56,837 nt of DNA, taken from NCBI RefSeq assembly GCF_001667375.1, contig NZ_LZIN01000079.1:1-56837 (forward strand), read 5' to 3'. The notes beneath the pieces are model-generated. The model was not told where the DNA came from and did not search any database. It worked only from the letters and a program-made list of their open reading frames with translations. The position numbers were made by a program, and so were the translations under genes. The first letter of the stretch is position 1. Each line of letters starts with the position of its first letter. Below are positions 20,065 through 29,277 of this stretch, piece by piece. The stretch comes from Mycolicibacter sinensis. Lineage in GTDB: Bacteria; Actinomycetota; Actinomycetes; Mycobacteriales; Mycobacteriaceae.

Positions 20065-20677
20065 ATGGATCTACCGCTGCCCGCATGGGCATTGCGCCCG
20101 CTGCTGTGCCGGGCCGCATCCTGGACGTTCGCTCCGGCGGACTGGTCGCGGGTGCGCCGACGAGTCGATCTGACCACCCGGTATTCGCCCCGCCCGTCGG
20201 CGGTGACGTTGCGCCGTCAGCTTCTGGCCGGATTGCCCACCGAGGTCCACGTCCCCCGCGGGGCCGCCGGCGACGCAGTGGTGCTGTATCTGCCCGCCGG
20301 TCGAATACGACCCCGACGTCGTCGCCGCCAGGGACGCCCGCGACCCGATCCTCACCGCCGAGCTGATGCGCCGCTTCGTGGGCACCTACACCTGGGACAG
20401 CACCGACACCACCAGCCTGGACCTGCCGCTGCGCAGTCTCGCCGGGCTTCCGCCGATGGTCATCGAAGCGGCCGGCCACGATCTGCTGGTCGACGACGCC
20501 CGCGCACTGGCACAACGGGCTCGCGGCGACGGTGTCGAGGTGGTGGCCTACACCGAGCATCCCGGCCAGGCGCACGTGTTTCACATCATGGCCGGGCTGA
20601 TCGGCGAGGCCAACCGGGCGATCGACCGCTTCGCGAAACGGCTGCGGACCGAACTCGATACGCACCGCATCGCCTAG
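20065..20677 (+). pseudogene. Internally deleted LipR-like alpha/beta hydrolase
   Basis: The first frame encodes a LipR-like N-terminus up to DAVVLYLP (about 20294). The sequence then jumps, in the +1 frame, to PVEYDPDVVAARDARDPIL and the C-terminal third, including LAGLPPMVIEAAGHDLL and HPGQAHVFHIM. About 115 residues with the HGGG and GDSAGG catalytic motifs are missing, so no esterase activity is possible. In M. tuberculosis lipR follows mymA, and the same order is kept here. It is a deletion pseudogene, not a sequencing slip. Confidence 0.82.
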
Positions 20678-20686
20678 CATCGACGG

Positions 20687-21118
20687 ATGGCCAAACTCGA
20701 ACTGTCCCGCGAACTGTCGCTTCCCCCGGAGCAGGCGTGGGAGCACGCCTCGAACCTGGCCGAGCTGGGCGACTGGCTGTCCATGCATCAGGGGTGGCGC
20801 TGCGAGCTGCCGGAGGAACTCACGGTCGGGACAACACTAGTCGGGGTGGCCGGCGCCAAGGGTATGCGCAACCGGGTCACCTGGACGGTCCGCAAGTTTG
20901 ACCCGCCGGCGCTGCTGGAGATCGCCGGCGACGGAGTGGGCGGCACCAAATACGGTCTGTCCCTGGCCATCGCGCCCGCCGCCGCCGGTTCCCGTTTCAC
21001 CTTGCGGCTGGATATGGGCGGACGGCCACTGTTCGGCCCGATCGGCGCGGCGGCCGCCCGCGCCGTCAAGGGCGATATCGAGGGCTCGATCAAGCGATTC
21101 CAGACGCTGTACTGCTGA
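20687..21118 (+). CDS. SRPBCC (START-like) family protein
   Basis: This 143-residue single-domain protein has the helix-grip pattern: LSRELSLPPEQAWEHASNL at the N-terminus, a mid-section WTVRKFDPPALLEI, and a long C-terminal helix IEGSIKRFQTLYC. The family binds hydrophobic ligands in a deep cavity. It is an evident paralogue of the protein at 31038-31478. It is the only intact gene of the plus-strand VirS/mymA-like module, and it ends 4 bp before the convergent SDR gene. Confidence 0.8.
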   Translation: MAKLELSRELSLPPEQAWEHASNLAELGDWLSMHQGWRCELPEELTVGTTLVGVAGAKGMRNRVTWTVRKFDPPALLEIAGDGVGGTKYGLSLAIAPAAAGSRFTLRLDMGGRPLFGPIGAAAARAVKGDIEGSIKRFQTLYC

Positions 21119-21122
21119 GGCG

Positions 21123-21956
21123 TCAACCACCTGCCCGGGCGTGGTAGGCGTCCCGGGTGGCCTGGTCGACGGCCAGGTACACCTGCTCGGTGCGGGTGAT
21201 GCGGTACAGGAACCTGCGCGGGCGTTCCGGTATGACCTCGGCGATCCGCAACACCAGGCTCAACCTGCGCGGGGCATACGACTGGGCACGCCGGGTTCGT
21301 GCGACCGCGACGACGGCCGCGGCGATGTCTGCCGGTTCGACCGACACGAAATCCTCCACGACACCCGGCAGTTGGACGCCGGCGGACAGTTCGGTGTGCA
21401 CGATGCCCGGCAGGATCGCCGACACCGATATCCCGTGTGGCCGCAGTTCCTCTCGCAGCGCGGCGGTCAGACCGACCACCCCGAATTTAGTAGCGCAGTA
21501 GGTGGCCACACCGGGGAAACCGGCGACACCGGCCATCGACGCGATGTTGATGATCGCTCCACTACCCTGCCCGGTGAAGCGGGTCGCGGCCAGCTTGCAG
21601 CCCAGGATCACACCGCGCAGGTTGATGTCGATCATCTTGTCCTCGGTGGCCGCCGATTCGACCAGGAACTCACCGGTGAGCATGACGCCGGCATTGTTCA
21701 CCAGGATATCCAGCGACCCCAGCGCGGCTTCCGTGTCATCAAGGAACTCCGAAAACGACTGCGGTGACGTGACATCCAGAGGTAATGCGACGACCTCACC
21801 GGTGATCCCGTCCGCGACTTTCTTGGCCAGGCCGACGTCGAGGTCCCCGATGGCCACCTTCGCGCCGGCGGCCACGAACTCCTTCGCCGTGGCCAGCCCG
21901 ATGCCGCGCGCACCGCCGGTGATCGCGACCACCCGTCCGGTCAGATCCTGCTTCAT
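21123..21956 (-). CDS. Short-chain dehydrogenase/reductase (SadH-like)
   Basis: This 277-residue NAD(P)-dependent oxidoreductase has the cofactor motif TGGARGIG near residue 12, DILVNNAGVM near residue 80 and the catalytic YxxxK as YCATK near residue 152, with an upstream catalytic Ser in NIASMAG. The extended hydrophobic C-terminus resembles mycobacterial SadH-type enzymes. It is the last gene of the minus-strand operon; ATG 21956 overlaps the monooxygenase stop by 4 bp. It probably oxidises the alcohol released after Baeyer-Villiger cleavage, or prepares the ketone. Confidence 0.88.
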   Translation of the reverse strand: MKQDLTGRVVAITGGARGIGLATAKEFVAAGAKVAIGDLDVGLAKKVADGITGEVVALPLDVTSPQSFSEFLDDTEAALGSLDILVNNAGVMLTGEFLVESAATEDKMIDINLRGVILGCKLAATRFTGQGSGAIINIASMAGVAGFPGVATYCATKFGVVGLTAALREELRPHGISVSAILPGIVHTELSAGVQLPGVVEDFVSVEPADIAAAVVAVARTRRAQSYAPRRLSLVLRIAEVIPERPRRFLYRITRTEQVYLAVDQATRDAYHARAGG

Positions 21957-23425
21957 CGTGTTCGTGTTCCTTCCAGTGCGGTGTGCAGTTCGTAGTCGCC
22001 TACGTCGGGTGCCTGTGCGAGCCGCTGCCGATAGGCGTTCGGCGTCCACGGCCACAACTCCGGTGTGCCGTTGATGCCCAGATACCAACTGGTGCAACCG
22101 GTCGCCCACACCGTGTTCGGCATCGCCGCATGCATACTCGCGTTGAACTTGTCGGTGGCCTGCTCAGTGGGTGCAACGCTGTCGAATTCCCGGCCGCGCC
22201 AGCGCTGAATCCAGCCGGTGATGTGTCCGGCTTGGGCTTCGGCGATCGCGGTCAACGAATAGTTGCCGACCGGGCTGTGCGGTCCCATCAGCATGAAGAA
22301 GTTCGGGAAGCCGGGCAACGCGACACCCAGGTGGGCTTTGGGCCCGGCATCCCAGAGTTGTTCGACAGTGCGCCCCTGGGCACCCGTCAGCGTCATCGGC
22401 CGCATGAACGCATGTGCGTCGAACCCGGTGGCCAGCACGATGACGTCGAGTTCGTGCAGGGTGCCGTCGGCGGTGACGATGCCGCGCGCCTCCACCCGGT
22501 CGATTGCGGTATCGACCAGAGACACATTGGGCCGCTTCATGGTCCGGTAGAAACCGGCCGAGATCACCAGCCGCCGGCACATCGGCTGGTAGTCCGGGGT
22601 GAGACGCCGACGCAACTCCGGATCCCGCACGGTGCGCAGATTGGCGCGGCACGCTGCGCCGAGCATGGTGCGTCGCCAGCCCGGCCGCACCAGACCGCCG
22701 GCGAGGAATTCGAACGTTTCGTGGTAGCCGCGGTAGGCGATGCGGTCGAGAATGGGAAACCTGCGATGCAACGGGCCCGTCCAGCGCCGATAGCCCGGAT
22801 TCGGCAGCGGCAGCACCCACTGGGCGCTGCGCTGATACAGCTCCAGGCGACTGACCGAATCGGCCAGCCCGCAGACCAGCTGTACGCCGGTGGAGCCGGT
22901 GCCGATCACCGCGACCCGCTTCCCGGTCAGGTCCGCGCTGTGGTCGAAGCGTGCCGAATGCATGACCGGGCCGTCGAAGTCGGCAAGCCCGTCGATGTCG
23001 GGCAGCCGCAGTTCGCGCAACACCCCGGTGGCCGAGATGAGGAAATCGTGCGAAACCGTCTCCCCCGCATCGGTGGTCAGCAGCCAGCCCCGCCCGTCGA
23101 AGGTGGCGTCGGTGACCTCGATGCCGAACCGGATCGACTCCCGTATGCCGTATTCGTCGGTCGTCCAGCGGAAGTAGTCGAAGATCTCATCCCCCGGCGA
23201 GAACAGCCTGGTCCAGTCCGGGTTGATCGCGAACGTGAACTGATAGAACCGCGAGGGGACATCGCAGGCCAGTCCGGGATAGGTGTTGTCACGCCAGGTT
23301 CCGCCGACCTCATGCGACTTCTCATAGATCGTGACGTCGGTGATACCGGCCTGCCGCAGCATGATGGCCTGGCACAGCCCGGACATGCCCGCGCCGATGA
23401 TCCCGACCGAGGGCTGTCGCTTCAT
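21953..23425 (-). CDS. Flavin-containing Baeyer-Villiger-type monooxygenase
   Basis: This 490-residue enzyme has the FAD motif GIIGAGMSGLCQAIMLRQAG at residues about 7-26, GGTWRDNTYPGLACDVPS, the BVMO-like fingerprint FDGPVMHSARF, the NADPH motif VIGTGSTGVQL near residue 180 and ATGFDAH near residue 340. It would insert oxygen next to a carbonyl, giving an ester or lactone, or oxidise a heteroatom. Both its ends overlap neighbouring SDR genes by 4 bp (ATGA). It is the intact counterpart of the two broken monooxygenases at 18538 and 34326. Confidence 0.9.
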   Translation of the reverse strand: MKRQPSVGIIGAGMSGLCQAIMLRQAGITDVTIYEKSHEVGGTWRDNTYPGLACDVPSRFYQFTFAINPDWTRLFSPGDEIFDYFRWTTDEYGIRESIRFGIEVTDATFDGRGWLLTTDAGETVSHDFLISATGVLRELRLPDIDGLADFDGPVMHSARFDHSADLTGKRVAVIGTGSTGVQLVCGLADSVSRLELYQRSAQWVLPLPNPGYRRWTGPLHRRFPILDRIAYRGYHETFEFLAGGLVRPGWRRTMLGAACRANLRTVRDPELRRRLTPDYQPMCRRLVISAGFYRTMKRPNVSLVDTAIDRVEARGIVTADGTLHELDVIVLATGFDAHAFMRPMTLTGAQGRTVEQLWDAGPKAHLGVALPGFPNFFMLMGPHSPVGNYSLTAIAEAQAGHITGWIQRWRGREFDSVAPTEQATDKFNASMHAAMPNTVWATGCTSWYLGINGTPELWPWTPNAYRQRLAQAPDVGDYELHTALEGTRTR

Positions 23426-24249
23426 GCCCGGACTTCCGCCTCGTCGGCGTCGCGCACGGTGCGGCGCATACTCGGCCAGACCGCCAGTAGCCGGTCGATC
23501 ACCATCAGCGGCACCCGCAAATCCAGCACCGGTGCAACCCAGCCGGGTGCGTAGACCCGGCGGGACCGACGGGCGATACCGGTGATGATCGCGGTGGCGG
23601 CGTTGGCGGCGGGGATGGCCCGGCTGAGCACAGGCAGGCCCGACAGCATCGCGCCCACCCCGGAGCCGGTCAGCATCTGTTGCGCCAAACCGGTGTCGAC
23701 CAGCCCGAAGTAGCCGACGCCCACCCCGACACCGGTCCCGCCCAACTCGATTCGCAATGAGCGGGTCAGCGATTCCACTCCAGCCTTGGCGGCCATGTAG
23801 GCGCTGACCGTCGGACCCGGGATCACCGCGCCGATCGAGGCGACCGCCAGCAGATAGCCCCGGCGCTGCCGAAGATACGGCAGCGCGGCGGCGGCGGTGT
23901 GAAAGACCCCGACCAGGTTGACGTCGATGACACGGCGCCACTCCGCCGCGACGGTCGCCGCCGGCCCCGCGATCCCGGCGTTGGCCACCACCACGTCCAG
24001 CCCGCCGAACTGTTCGGCGGCGGCGTCACAGGCGGCGACCATCGCCTCCGCGGAGGTCACGTCGGCTTCGATCGCCGTGGCGCGCGGCCCGAGTTCGGCG
24101 GCCAGTCGCTGCGCGGCGGCGCCGTCGCGGTCGACGATCGCGACCCGGGTGCCGTGACCGACCAACTGGCGGGCAACCTGGCCGCCGATACCTTGCGCGC
24201 CGCCGGTTATCAGCACCGCCTTGCCGGCAAGTCGTTTCGCGCCCCTCAT
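23422..24249 (-). CDS. Short-chain dehydrogenase/reductase
   Basis: This 275-residue SDR has ITGGAQGIGGQVAR near residue 14, VVANAGIAGPA near residue 82 and the catalytic pair S (VASIGAV) and YMAAK near residue 150. It overlaps the P450 gene upstream and the monooxygenase gene downstream by 4 bp each. The simplest reading is that it turns the alcohol made by the P450 into the ketone used by the monooxygenase. ATG 24249 was chosen for the coupling and the standard N-terminus; the longer frame adds a Gly/Ala-rich stretch. Confidence 0.87.
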   Translation of the reverse strand: MRGAKRLAGKAVLITGGAQGIGGQVARQLVGHGTRVAIVDRDGAAAQRLAAELGPRATAIEADVTSAEAMVAACDAAAEQFGGLDVVVANAGIAGPAATVAAEWRRVIDVNLVGVFHTAAAALPYLRQRRGYLLAVASIGAVIPGPTVSAYMAAKAGVESLTRSLRIELGGTGVGVGVGYFGLVDTGLAQQMLTGSGVGAMLSGLPVLSRAIPAANAATAIITGIARRSRRVYAPGWVAPVLDLRVPLMVIDRLLAVWPSMRRTVRDADEAEVRA

Positions 24250-25562
24250 GCCGCCCTCCTGACCCGCACCGGCACCGACACCGGCCCCTGCAGCGACGGG
24301 GTGGTCCCCCACCGCACCGGGCCGGCCAACTCCAGGCCGTCGACCTCGTCGAGCAGGTGGTCGATGGCGGTCACCACCTCCAGCCGGGCCAGATGCGCCC
24401 CGAGGCAGAAGTGGATGCCGTGGCCGAACGCCAGATGCCCCGCCGTGGTGCGGTGAATGTCGAAACGGTCGGGGTCGGTGAACTTGGCCGGGTCACGGTT
24501 TGCCGAAGCGTAGAACAGCACTACCCGGGCACCCTGGGGAATCACGGTGTGCCCGATCTCGTAGGGCGCGGTGGTCATCCGCGTGACCCACTGCACCGGG
24601 GATCCCCAGCGTGCGGTCTCTTCCACTGTCGCGGGCAGCAGGCTGCGGTCAGCTTGCAGCTCGGCGAACAGCTCGGGATCCCGGGCGAGGCGGATCAGCG
24701 TCATCCCAAGCAGGTTGGTGGTGGTCTCGTTACCGGCCACCAGGATCAACAGGGTGTAGTAGAACGCCTCCTGCTCGGTCAGCTGGCCCTCGTCGATGGC
24801 GGCGCGCAACCGATCCAGGACCTCCGTGCCGGAGCGTCCCACCCGGCGGCCCAGCTCACCGGCGACAAAACTACGCAACTGAAAATAGGCGGCGATACCG
24901 TCGGCCAGCAACCGCAGAATCTCGGGAAGGGATCTGGGGCTGAAGATTTGCGCCCAGGTTTCGGAGACCGCCCGAAATTGTGCCCATTGGTCGCGGGGCA
25001 CCCCCAATAGTTGGGCGATCACGTTGATCGGCAACGGGATGGTCAGCGCGGGCACCATGTCAACGACCGCACCGCGGTGCAACCGGGCCACCCCGTCGGC
25101 GGCCAGCGCCCGAATCTCGTCGGTCAGCGAGGCGACCGATTTCTTGCTGAACATCGGCTGGGTGATCGTGCGCAGGCGCTCGTGATGGGGTGGATCCGAG
25201 GTGATCATCGAGGGCCCGGGCGTGGAGCGCAGCATGATCCCGGACGCCGAGGAGAACATCTGGGTATCCCGGGCCGCGGCGTGCACATCGTGGTGGCGTC
25301 CCAGCATCCACACGTCGAGGCGTTCGTTGACCACCACCGGGTGCTCCCGGATTCGCGCGAAATCCGGGTAGGGGTTGGCGATACTGTCCGGCAGGGTTGG
25401 ATCGAAGGTGTTGCGCGGCAACGAGGTTGGCGCTCGGCGTGCCCGCGGCCGGCGCCAGTCACGATAGGTGCCGAGGGCCAGTGGACCGCCCAAATCGAAG
25501 ATCGCGGCGCGCGCGGCCGCGGCGATCGCCCTGGGCGGGGGCCGCAGGAGATTCGTAGTCAT
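24246..25562 (-). CDS. Cytochrome P450
   Basis: This 438-residue soluble bacterial P450 has the I-helix oxygen-activation motif LVAGNETTTN near residue 262, the ExxR motif in VEETARWGSP near residue 301 and the heme-binding loop FGHGIHFCLGAHLAR with the Cys ligand near residue 371. It hydroxylates a hydrophobic compound using electrons from a ferredoxin; none is encoded in this operon, so a partner elsewhere must serve. ATG 25562 follows a 52-bp gap after fadD, the largest gap within the operon. Confidence 0.92.
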   Translation of the reverse strand: MTTNLLRPPPRAIAAAARAAIFDLGGPLALGTYRDWRRPRARRAPTSLPRNTFDPTLPDSIANPYPDFARIREHPVVVNERLDVWMLGRHHDVHAAARDTQMFSSASGIMLRSTPGPSMITSDPPHHERLRTITQPMFSKKSVASLTDEIRALAADGVARLHRGAVVDMVPALTIPLPINVIAQLLGVPRDQWAQFRAVSETWAQIFSPRSLPEILRLLADGIAAYFQLRSFVAGELGRRVGRSGTEVLDRLRAAIDEGQLTEQEAFYYTLLILVAGNETTTNLLGMTLIRLARDPELFAELQADRSLLPATVEETARWGSPVQWVTRMTTAPYEIGHTVIPQGARVVLFYASANRDPAKFTDPDRFDIHRTTAGHLAFGHGIHFCLGAHLARLEVVTAIDHLLDEVDGLELAGPVRWGTTPSLQGPVSVPVRVRRAA

Positions 25563-25614
25563 ACCAACGACATTAGGGCCGGCTGCCGTGGCGCGTAATG
25601 CCCAAGACGGACAG

Positions 25615-27177
25615 TTATTTGACACTTTCAGACAGCTCATTGCGCAGCAGCTTGCCGGTCTCGTTGCGCGGCAACGCATCGACGAACAGCACATCGCGCG
25701 GCACCTTGTGCCGGGCCAGATGAGAGCGGACAAAATCCTTGATCTCGTCGGCATCGCATCGGCCGTCCGGGGTGGCTACCACGAAGGCACACAATCGCTT
25801 TCCGAACTCGACGTCGTCCACTCCGATGACCGCGGCCTCAATGACGTCGGGGTGGTCGCTGAGCAGGTTCTCCACCTCCAGCGGGAAGACGTTCTCACCG
25901 CCCGAGACGATCATGTCGTCGTCGCGGCCGTCGACGAACCAGAGCCCGTCGGCGTCGAAATGCCCGGTGTCGCCGCTGGACAGCATGCCGTCGACGATCT
26001 CCTTGTGGTTGCCGTCGGTGTAGCCGGTGAAGGACAGTCCGCTGGCGACGAACAGGGTGCCGACCCGGCCCGGCTCGGTGATCCGGCGCCGCTGCTCGTC
26101 GTAGCAGGCCAGCTGGCAGCCCAGCGGCGGCCGGCCCACGGTACCGGGCGCCTGCCGCAGTTCAGCCGGTGTCGCGATAGCGGCGGCCGCCACCTCGGTG
26201 GACCCGTACAGGTTGTAGAGCACCTCGCCGAATGCCTCCGCGGTGCGCCGGCACAGGTCCGGCGACAGCGCCGACCCGGCGGCGAACACCACTTCCAGCG
26301 ATGAGGTGTCATAACGGCCGAGCACTTGCGGCCCCAGATCGAGGATGCGCTGCAGCATGGTCGGGACCACGATCAGCACCCCGGCCCGGTGCTGGGCAAT
26401 CGCGGCCAGCGTGGCTTCCGGGTCGAAGCGGCGCGTCAGCACCATCCGGTTACCCAGCGCCAACCCGAGCGCGCACGTCGCCAATCCGGTCGCGTGGAAC
26501 AAGGGCGCTGGCACACAGTAGGCGCCCCGCGCCGACCAGGGGATGCGGTCCAGTAGCTGCGCCGACTGCAGCGGGTCGATCTTGTTGCGGGGCGCGCCTT
26601 TCGGGGTGCCGGTGGTGCCGCTGGTCAGCAACACCATGCCGCCCGGCTGCGCCGGGGCGGGGACCGGAGACGTCGCCCGGCCGGCGGCCAGCTCGTCGAG
26701 ATTCAGCCGTGCCACGGTTGACGGCAGGGGCTCGAGCAACGCGTTGAACTCGTCGTCGGCCAGCACCGCGGTGACCTTCTCCCGCACGCAGACATCCGCC
26801 AGCTGCGGGCCGGCGAATCCGGTGTTCATCAACACCACCCGGGCCCCGACCCGGTTCGCCGCGCTCAGTGCCAACAGCATGCCCCGGTGGTTGCGGTACA
26901 GCACCGCGATCACCGAGCCCGCTCCGACGCCGGCCGCCTGCATTCCCCGGGCCGTCGCATTCGATGCCGCCTCCAGTTGGCGGAAGCTCAGCGTGTCGCG
27001 CTCATCGGTGACCGCCGGCGAATCCCCGTAACGGGCGGCCGCGTGGGCGATCAGACCGCCGAACGGGCCGTAGCGCCGGATGGCCAGGAACGCGTGTACG
27101 GCGCGGTCGGGCCGCAGTGGCTCGATCATGCCGCGCCGGGCCAGGACCCGCACGGCACGCAGGCGATCGGTCAGCAT
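25615..27177 (-). CDS. FadD-type acyl-CoA synthetase (AMP-binding)
   Basis: This 520-residue adenylate-forming ligase has the P-loop LLTSGTTGTPKGAPR near residue 184, YNLYGSTEVAAA near residue 315, the hinge DGRDDDMIVSGGENVFP near residue 412 and the catalytic lysine motif PRNETGKLLRNEL near the C-terminus. It activates a carboxylic acid with ATP and CoA so that the beta-oxidation genes beside it can act. AGAGGA precedes ATG 27177, 13 bp after the hydrolase stop. Substrate preference cannot be read from sequence. Confidence 0.92.
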   Translation of the reverse strand: MLTDRLRAVRVLARRGMIEPLRPDRAVHAFLAIRRYGPFGGLIAHAAARYGDSPAVTDERDTLSFRQLEAASNATARGMQAAGVGAGSVIAVLYRNHRGMLLALSAANRVGARVVLMNTGFAGPQLADVCVREKVTAVLADDEFNALLEPLPSTVARLNLDELAAGRATSPVPAPAQPGGMVLLTSGTTGTPKGAPRNKIDPLQSAQLLDRIPWSARGAYCVPAPLFHATGLATCALGLALGNRMVLTRRFDPEATLAAIAQHRAGVLIVVPTMLQRILDLGPQVLGRYDTSSLEVVFAAGSALSPDLCRRTAEAFGEVLYNLYGSTEVAAAAIATPAELRQAPGTVGRPPLGCQLACYDEQRRRITEPGRVGTLFVASGLSFTGYTDGNHKEIVDGMLSSGDTGHFDADGLWFVDGRDDDMIVSGGENVFPLEVENLLSDHPDVIEAAVIGVDDVEFGKRLCAFVVATPDGRCDADEIKDFVRSHLARHKVPRDVLFVDALPRNETGKLLRNELSESVK

Positions 27178-27190
27178 TTACCCGGTCCTC

Positions 27191-28030
27191 TCAGTAGTTG
27201 TCGACCTGCTTGCACAGTCCGGTGATGGTCCGCACCACCGCATCCGGGTTGTCCAGCTGGGGGCAGTGCCCCGAGCGCGGCAGCACGACCAACTCACTGC
27301 CCGGAATCTGTTGGTGCAGCGTGCGGCTGGAATGCACCGGGATGATCCGGTCCCGGGCGCCGTGCACGATCACCGTGGGGCAGTCGATGTGCACGCCGGC
27401 GTGTCCGGCGGCGGACTCGTAGGCGTACTGGAAGGCATAGCGGCCCAGGGTGGCCACCTCCGACATCCGCGATGCTGCCCGGGTCCAGTACGCCACCACC
27501 TCCGGTTCGGGACGCACCCCCGGCCCGTAGAGGATCTTCGGGACCGCATGCCGGGTGGCGAAGCGCAGTGCCCGCGGCGGCACCGGGAGACGGCCGACGC
27601 GTCCCCAGAACGCCCCGGGCAGTGGTCGCGATCGAGCACGGCGCGCCAGCCAGTGGTTGGCCGCCAGCGGATCGTCCAGGGCGACCAGAGCCCGCACCGA
27701 TGGATTGCGCGCCGCCGCCCGCACCGCCGTCGCCGCCCCCAGCGAATTTCCCACCAGCACCGCAGGACCGGTGTCGGCGAGCACCGCGTCGACGAAACCG
27801 TCGAACTGCGGCACCATCGCCCCGGGCCGGCGCGGATCGGCCTGCCCGAAACCGGGCAGGTCGACCGCTACCGCACGTTGCCCACCAGCCATCAGCCGGG
27901 TGAGCACCGGCCGCCAGGTGTCGGCGCTGTCGGCGTAGCCGTGCAACAACACCACCGGCAGGCCGGCACCCGGCACCGAGAGCACCCGGGTTTCGACAGC
28001 GCCGTAGCTCACCCGGGCTGTGGTGATCAT
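27191..28030 (-). CDS. Alpha/beta hydrolase
   Basis: This 279-residue serine hydrolase has LLHGYADSADTWRPVL near residue 27 (oxyanion), the nucleophile elbow LVGNSLGAAT near residue 92, an acid in HGARDRIIP and the catalytic His in PRSGHCPQLD. It could cleave the ester or lactone formed by the monooxygenase at 21953, yielding a hydroxy-acid for FadD. ATG 28030 overlaps the fadE stop by 4 bp. An esterase, lactonase or C-C hydrolase role are all possible. Confidence 0.87.
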   Translation of the reverse strand: MITTARVSYGAVETRVLSVPGAGLPVVLLHGYADSADTWRPVLTRLMAGGQRAVAVDLPGFGQADPRRPGAMVPQFDGFVDAVLADTGPAVLVGNSLGAATAVRAAARNPSVRALVALDDPLAANHWLARRARSRPLPGAFWGRVGRLPVPPRALRFATRHAVPKILYGPGVRPEPEVVAYWTRAASRMSEVATLGRYAFQYAYESAAGHAGVHIDCPTVIVHGARDRIIPVHSSRTLHQQIPGSELVVLPRSGHCPQLDNPDAVVRTITGLCKQVDNY

Positions 28031-29277
28031 CCGGCCAACAGGCCCTTGGCGATGTGGGTCACCTGAACCTCGTTGCTGCCGGCGTAGATCATCAGCGACT
28101 TGGCATCCCGCGCCAACTGTTCCACCCGGTACTCGGCCATGTAGCCGTTGCCGCCGAACAGTTGCACCGCCTCCATCGCCACCTCGGTGGCCGCCTCCGA
28201 GGAGTACAGCTTGATCGCCGACGCCTCGGCCAGCGACGGTATCTTGCCGGCCCTGGCCTTCTCCAGAGTCTGGAACACCATGTTCTGCACGTTGATCCGG
28301 GCCACCTCCATCTTGGCCAGCTTGAGCTGGATCAGTTGGAACTGTCCGATGTTCTGACCCCACAGCGTGCGGGTCTTGGCGTAATCCAGGCAGAGCCGGT
28401 GACATTCGTTGATGATGCCCAGCGCGAGCGCGGCGACCCCGACCCGCTCGGCTACGAAGTTCGCCCGGGCACTGTCGCGGCCGTCGCCCCCCTCGTGTTC
28501 CTCGGTCTCCCCCAGCAGCCGGTCAGCGCCCAACCGAACGTTGTCGAAGAACAGTTCCCCGGTCGGCGAGGAGTTCATGCCCATTTTCTTGAACGGCTTG
28601 CCCAGCGTCAGGCCCTCCATGCCGGCATCGAGCACAAAGGTCAGCACCTTGCGCTTGCGCGGATCTGCACCATCGCGCTCGTCGAGTTTGGCGTAGACGA
28701 TGATGGTGTCCGCATAGGGCCCGTTGGTGATGAACGTCTTCTGCCCGTTGAGGATGTAGTCATCGCCGTCGCGGCGCACATAGGTCTTCATCCCGCCGAA
28801 CGCATCAGATCCGGCGTCGGGTTCGGTGATCGCCCACGCCGCGATCTTCTCCAGTGTGACCAGCTCCGGCAGCCAACGCTCCTGCTGCGCCAGTGTGCCG
28901 CGGCTCATGATCGTGGCCGCTCCCAGCCCCAGGCTCACCCCGACCGCGGCGACCAGCCCCAAACTGACTCCGGACAGTTCGCTGACCAGAATCAAACCCA
29001 TCGAGGCCTGAGCGCCGATATCACCCAGACCGCCACCGGAGGTCTTGGATTGCTCGATCGCACCGGCCTCCTGTTTGGCACGCTTCTTGTCCAACATGGC
29101 TTTGACGGCTTCGGCGGCCAACACGTCAAGGCCGAAGTCGGCGAACAGCTTCCGCAGGATCGGATACGGCGGCAGCTCGCCACTCTCCAGCGCATCGAGG
29201 TTGGGCCGGACCTCTTTGTCGATGAACTCACGGACGCTGTCACGGATGAGCAGATCGGTTTCGGACCATTCGATCAT
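28027..29277 (-). CDS. Acyl-CoA dehydrogenase, FadE21-like
   Basis: This 416-residue flavoprotein has the middle-domain motif WAITEPDAGSDAFGG near residue 155, GQKTFITNGPYAD near residue 185 and the C-terminal LFGGNGYMAEYRVEQLARDA near residue 375. It introduces the alpha-beta double bond in an acyl-CoA. In M. tuberculosis fadE21 (Rv2789c) is next to ltp1 (Rv2790c) beside sirR; here three genes separate it from ltp1 and ten kilobases separate it from sirR. It overlaps both neighbours by 4 bp. Confidence 0.9.
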   Translation of the reverse strand: MIEWSETDLLIRDSVREFIDKEVRPNLDALESGELPPYPILRKLFADFGLDVLAAEAVKAMLDKKRAKQEAGAIEQSKTSGGGLGDIGAQASMGLILVSELSGVSLGLVAAVGVSLGLGAATIMSRGTLAQQERWLPELVTLEKIAAWAITEPDAGSDAFGGMKTYVRRDGDDYILNGQKTFITNGPYADTIIVYAKLDERDGADPRKRKVLTFVLDAGMEGLTLGKPFKKMGMNSSPTGELFFDNVRLGADRLLGETEEHEGGDGRDSARANFVAERVGVAALALGIINECHRLCLDYAKTRTLWGQNIGQFQLIQLKLAKMEVARINVQNMVFQTLEKARAGKIPSLAEASAIKLYSSEAATEVAMEAVQLFGGNGYMAEYRVEQLARDAKSLMIYAGSNEVQVTHIAKGLLAG

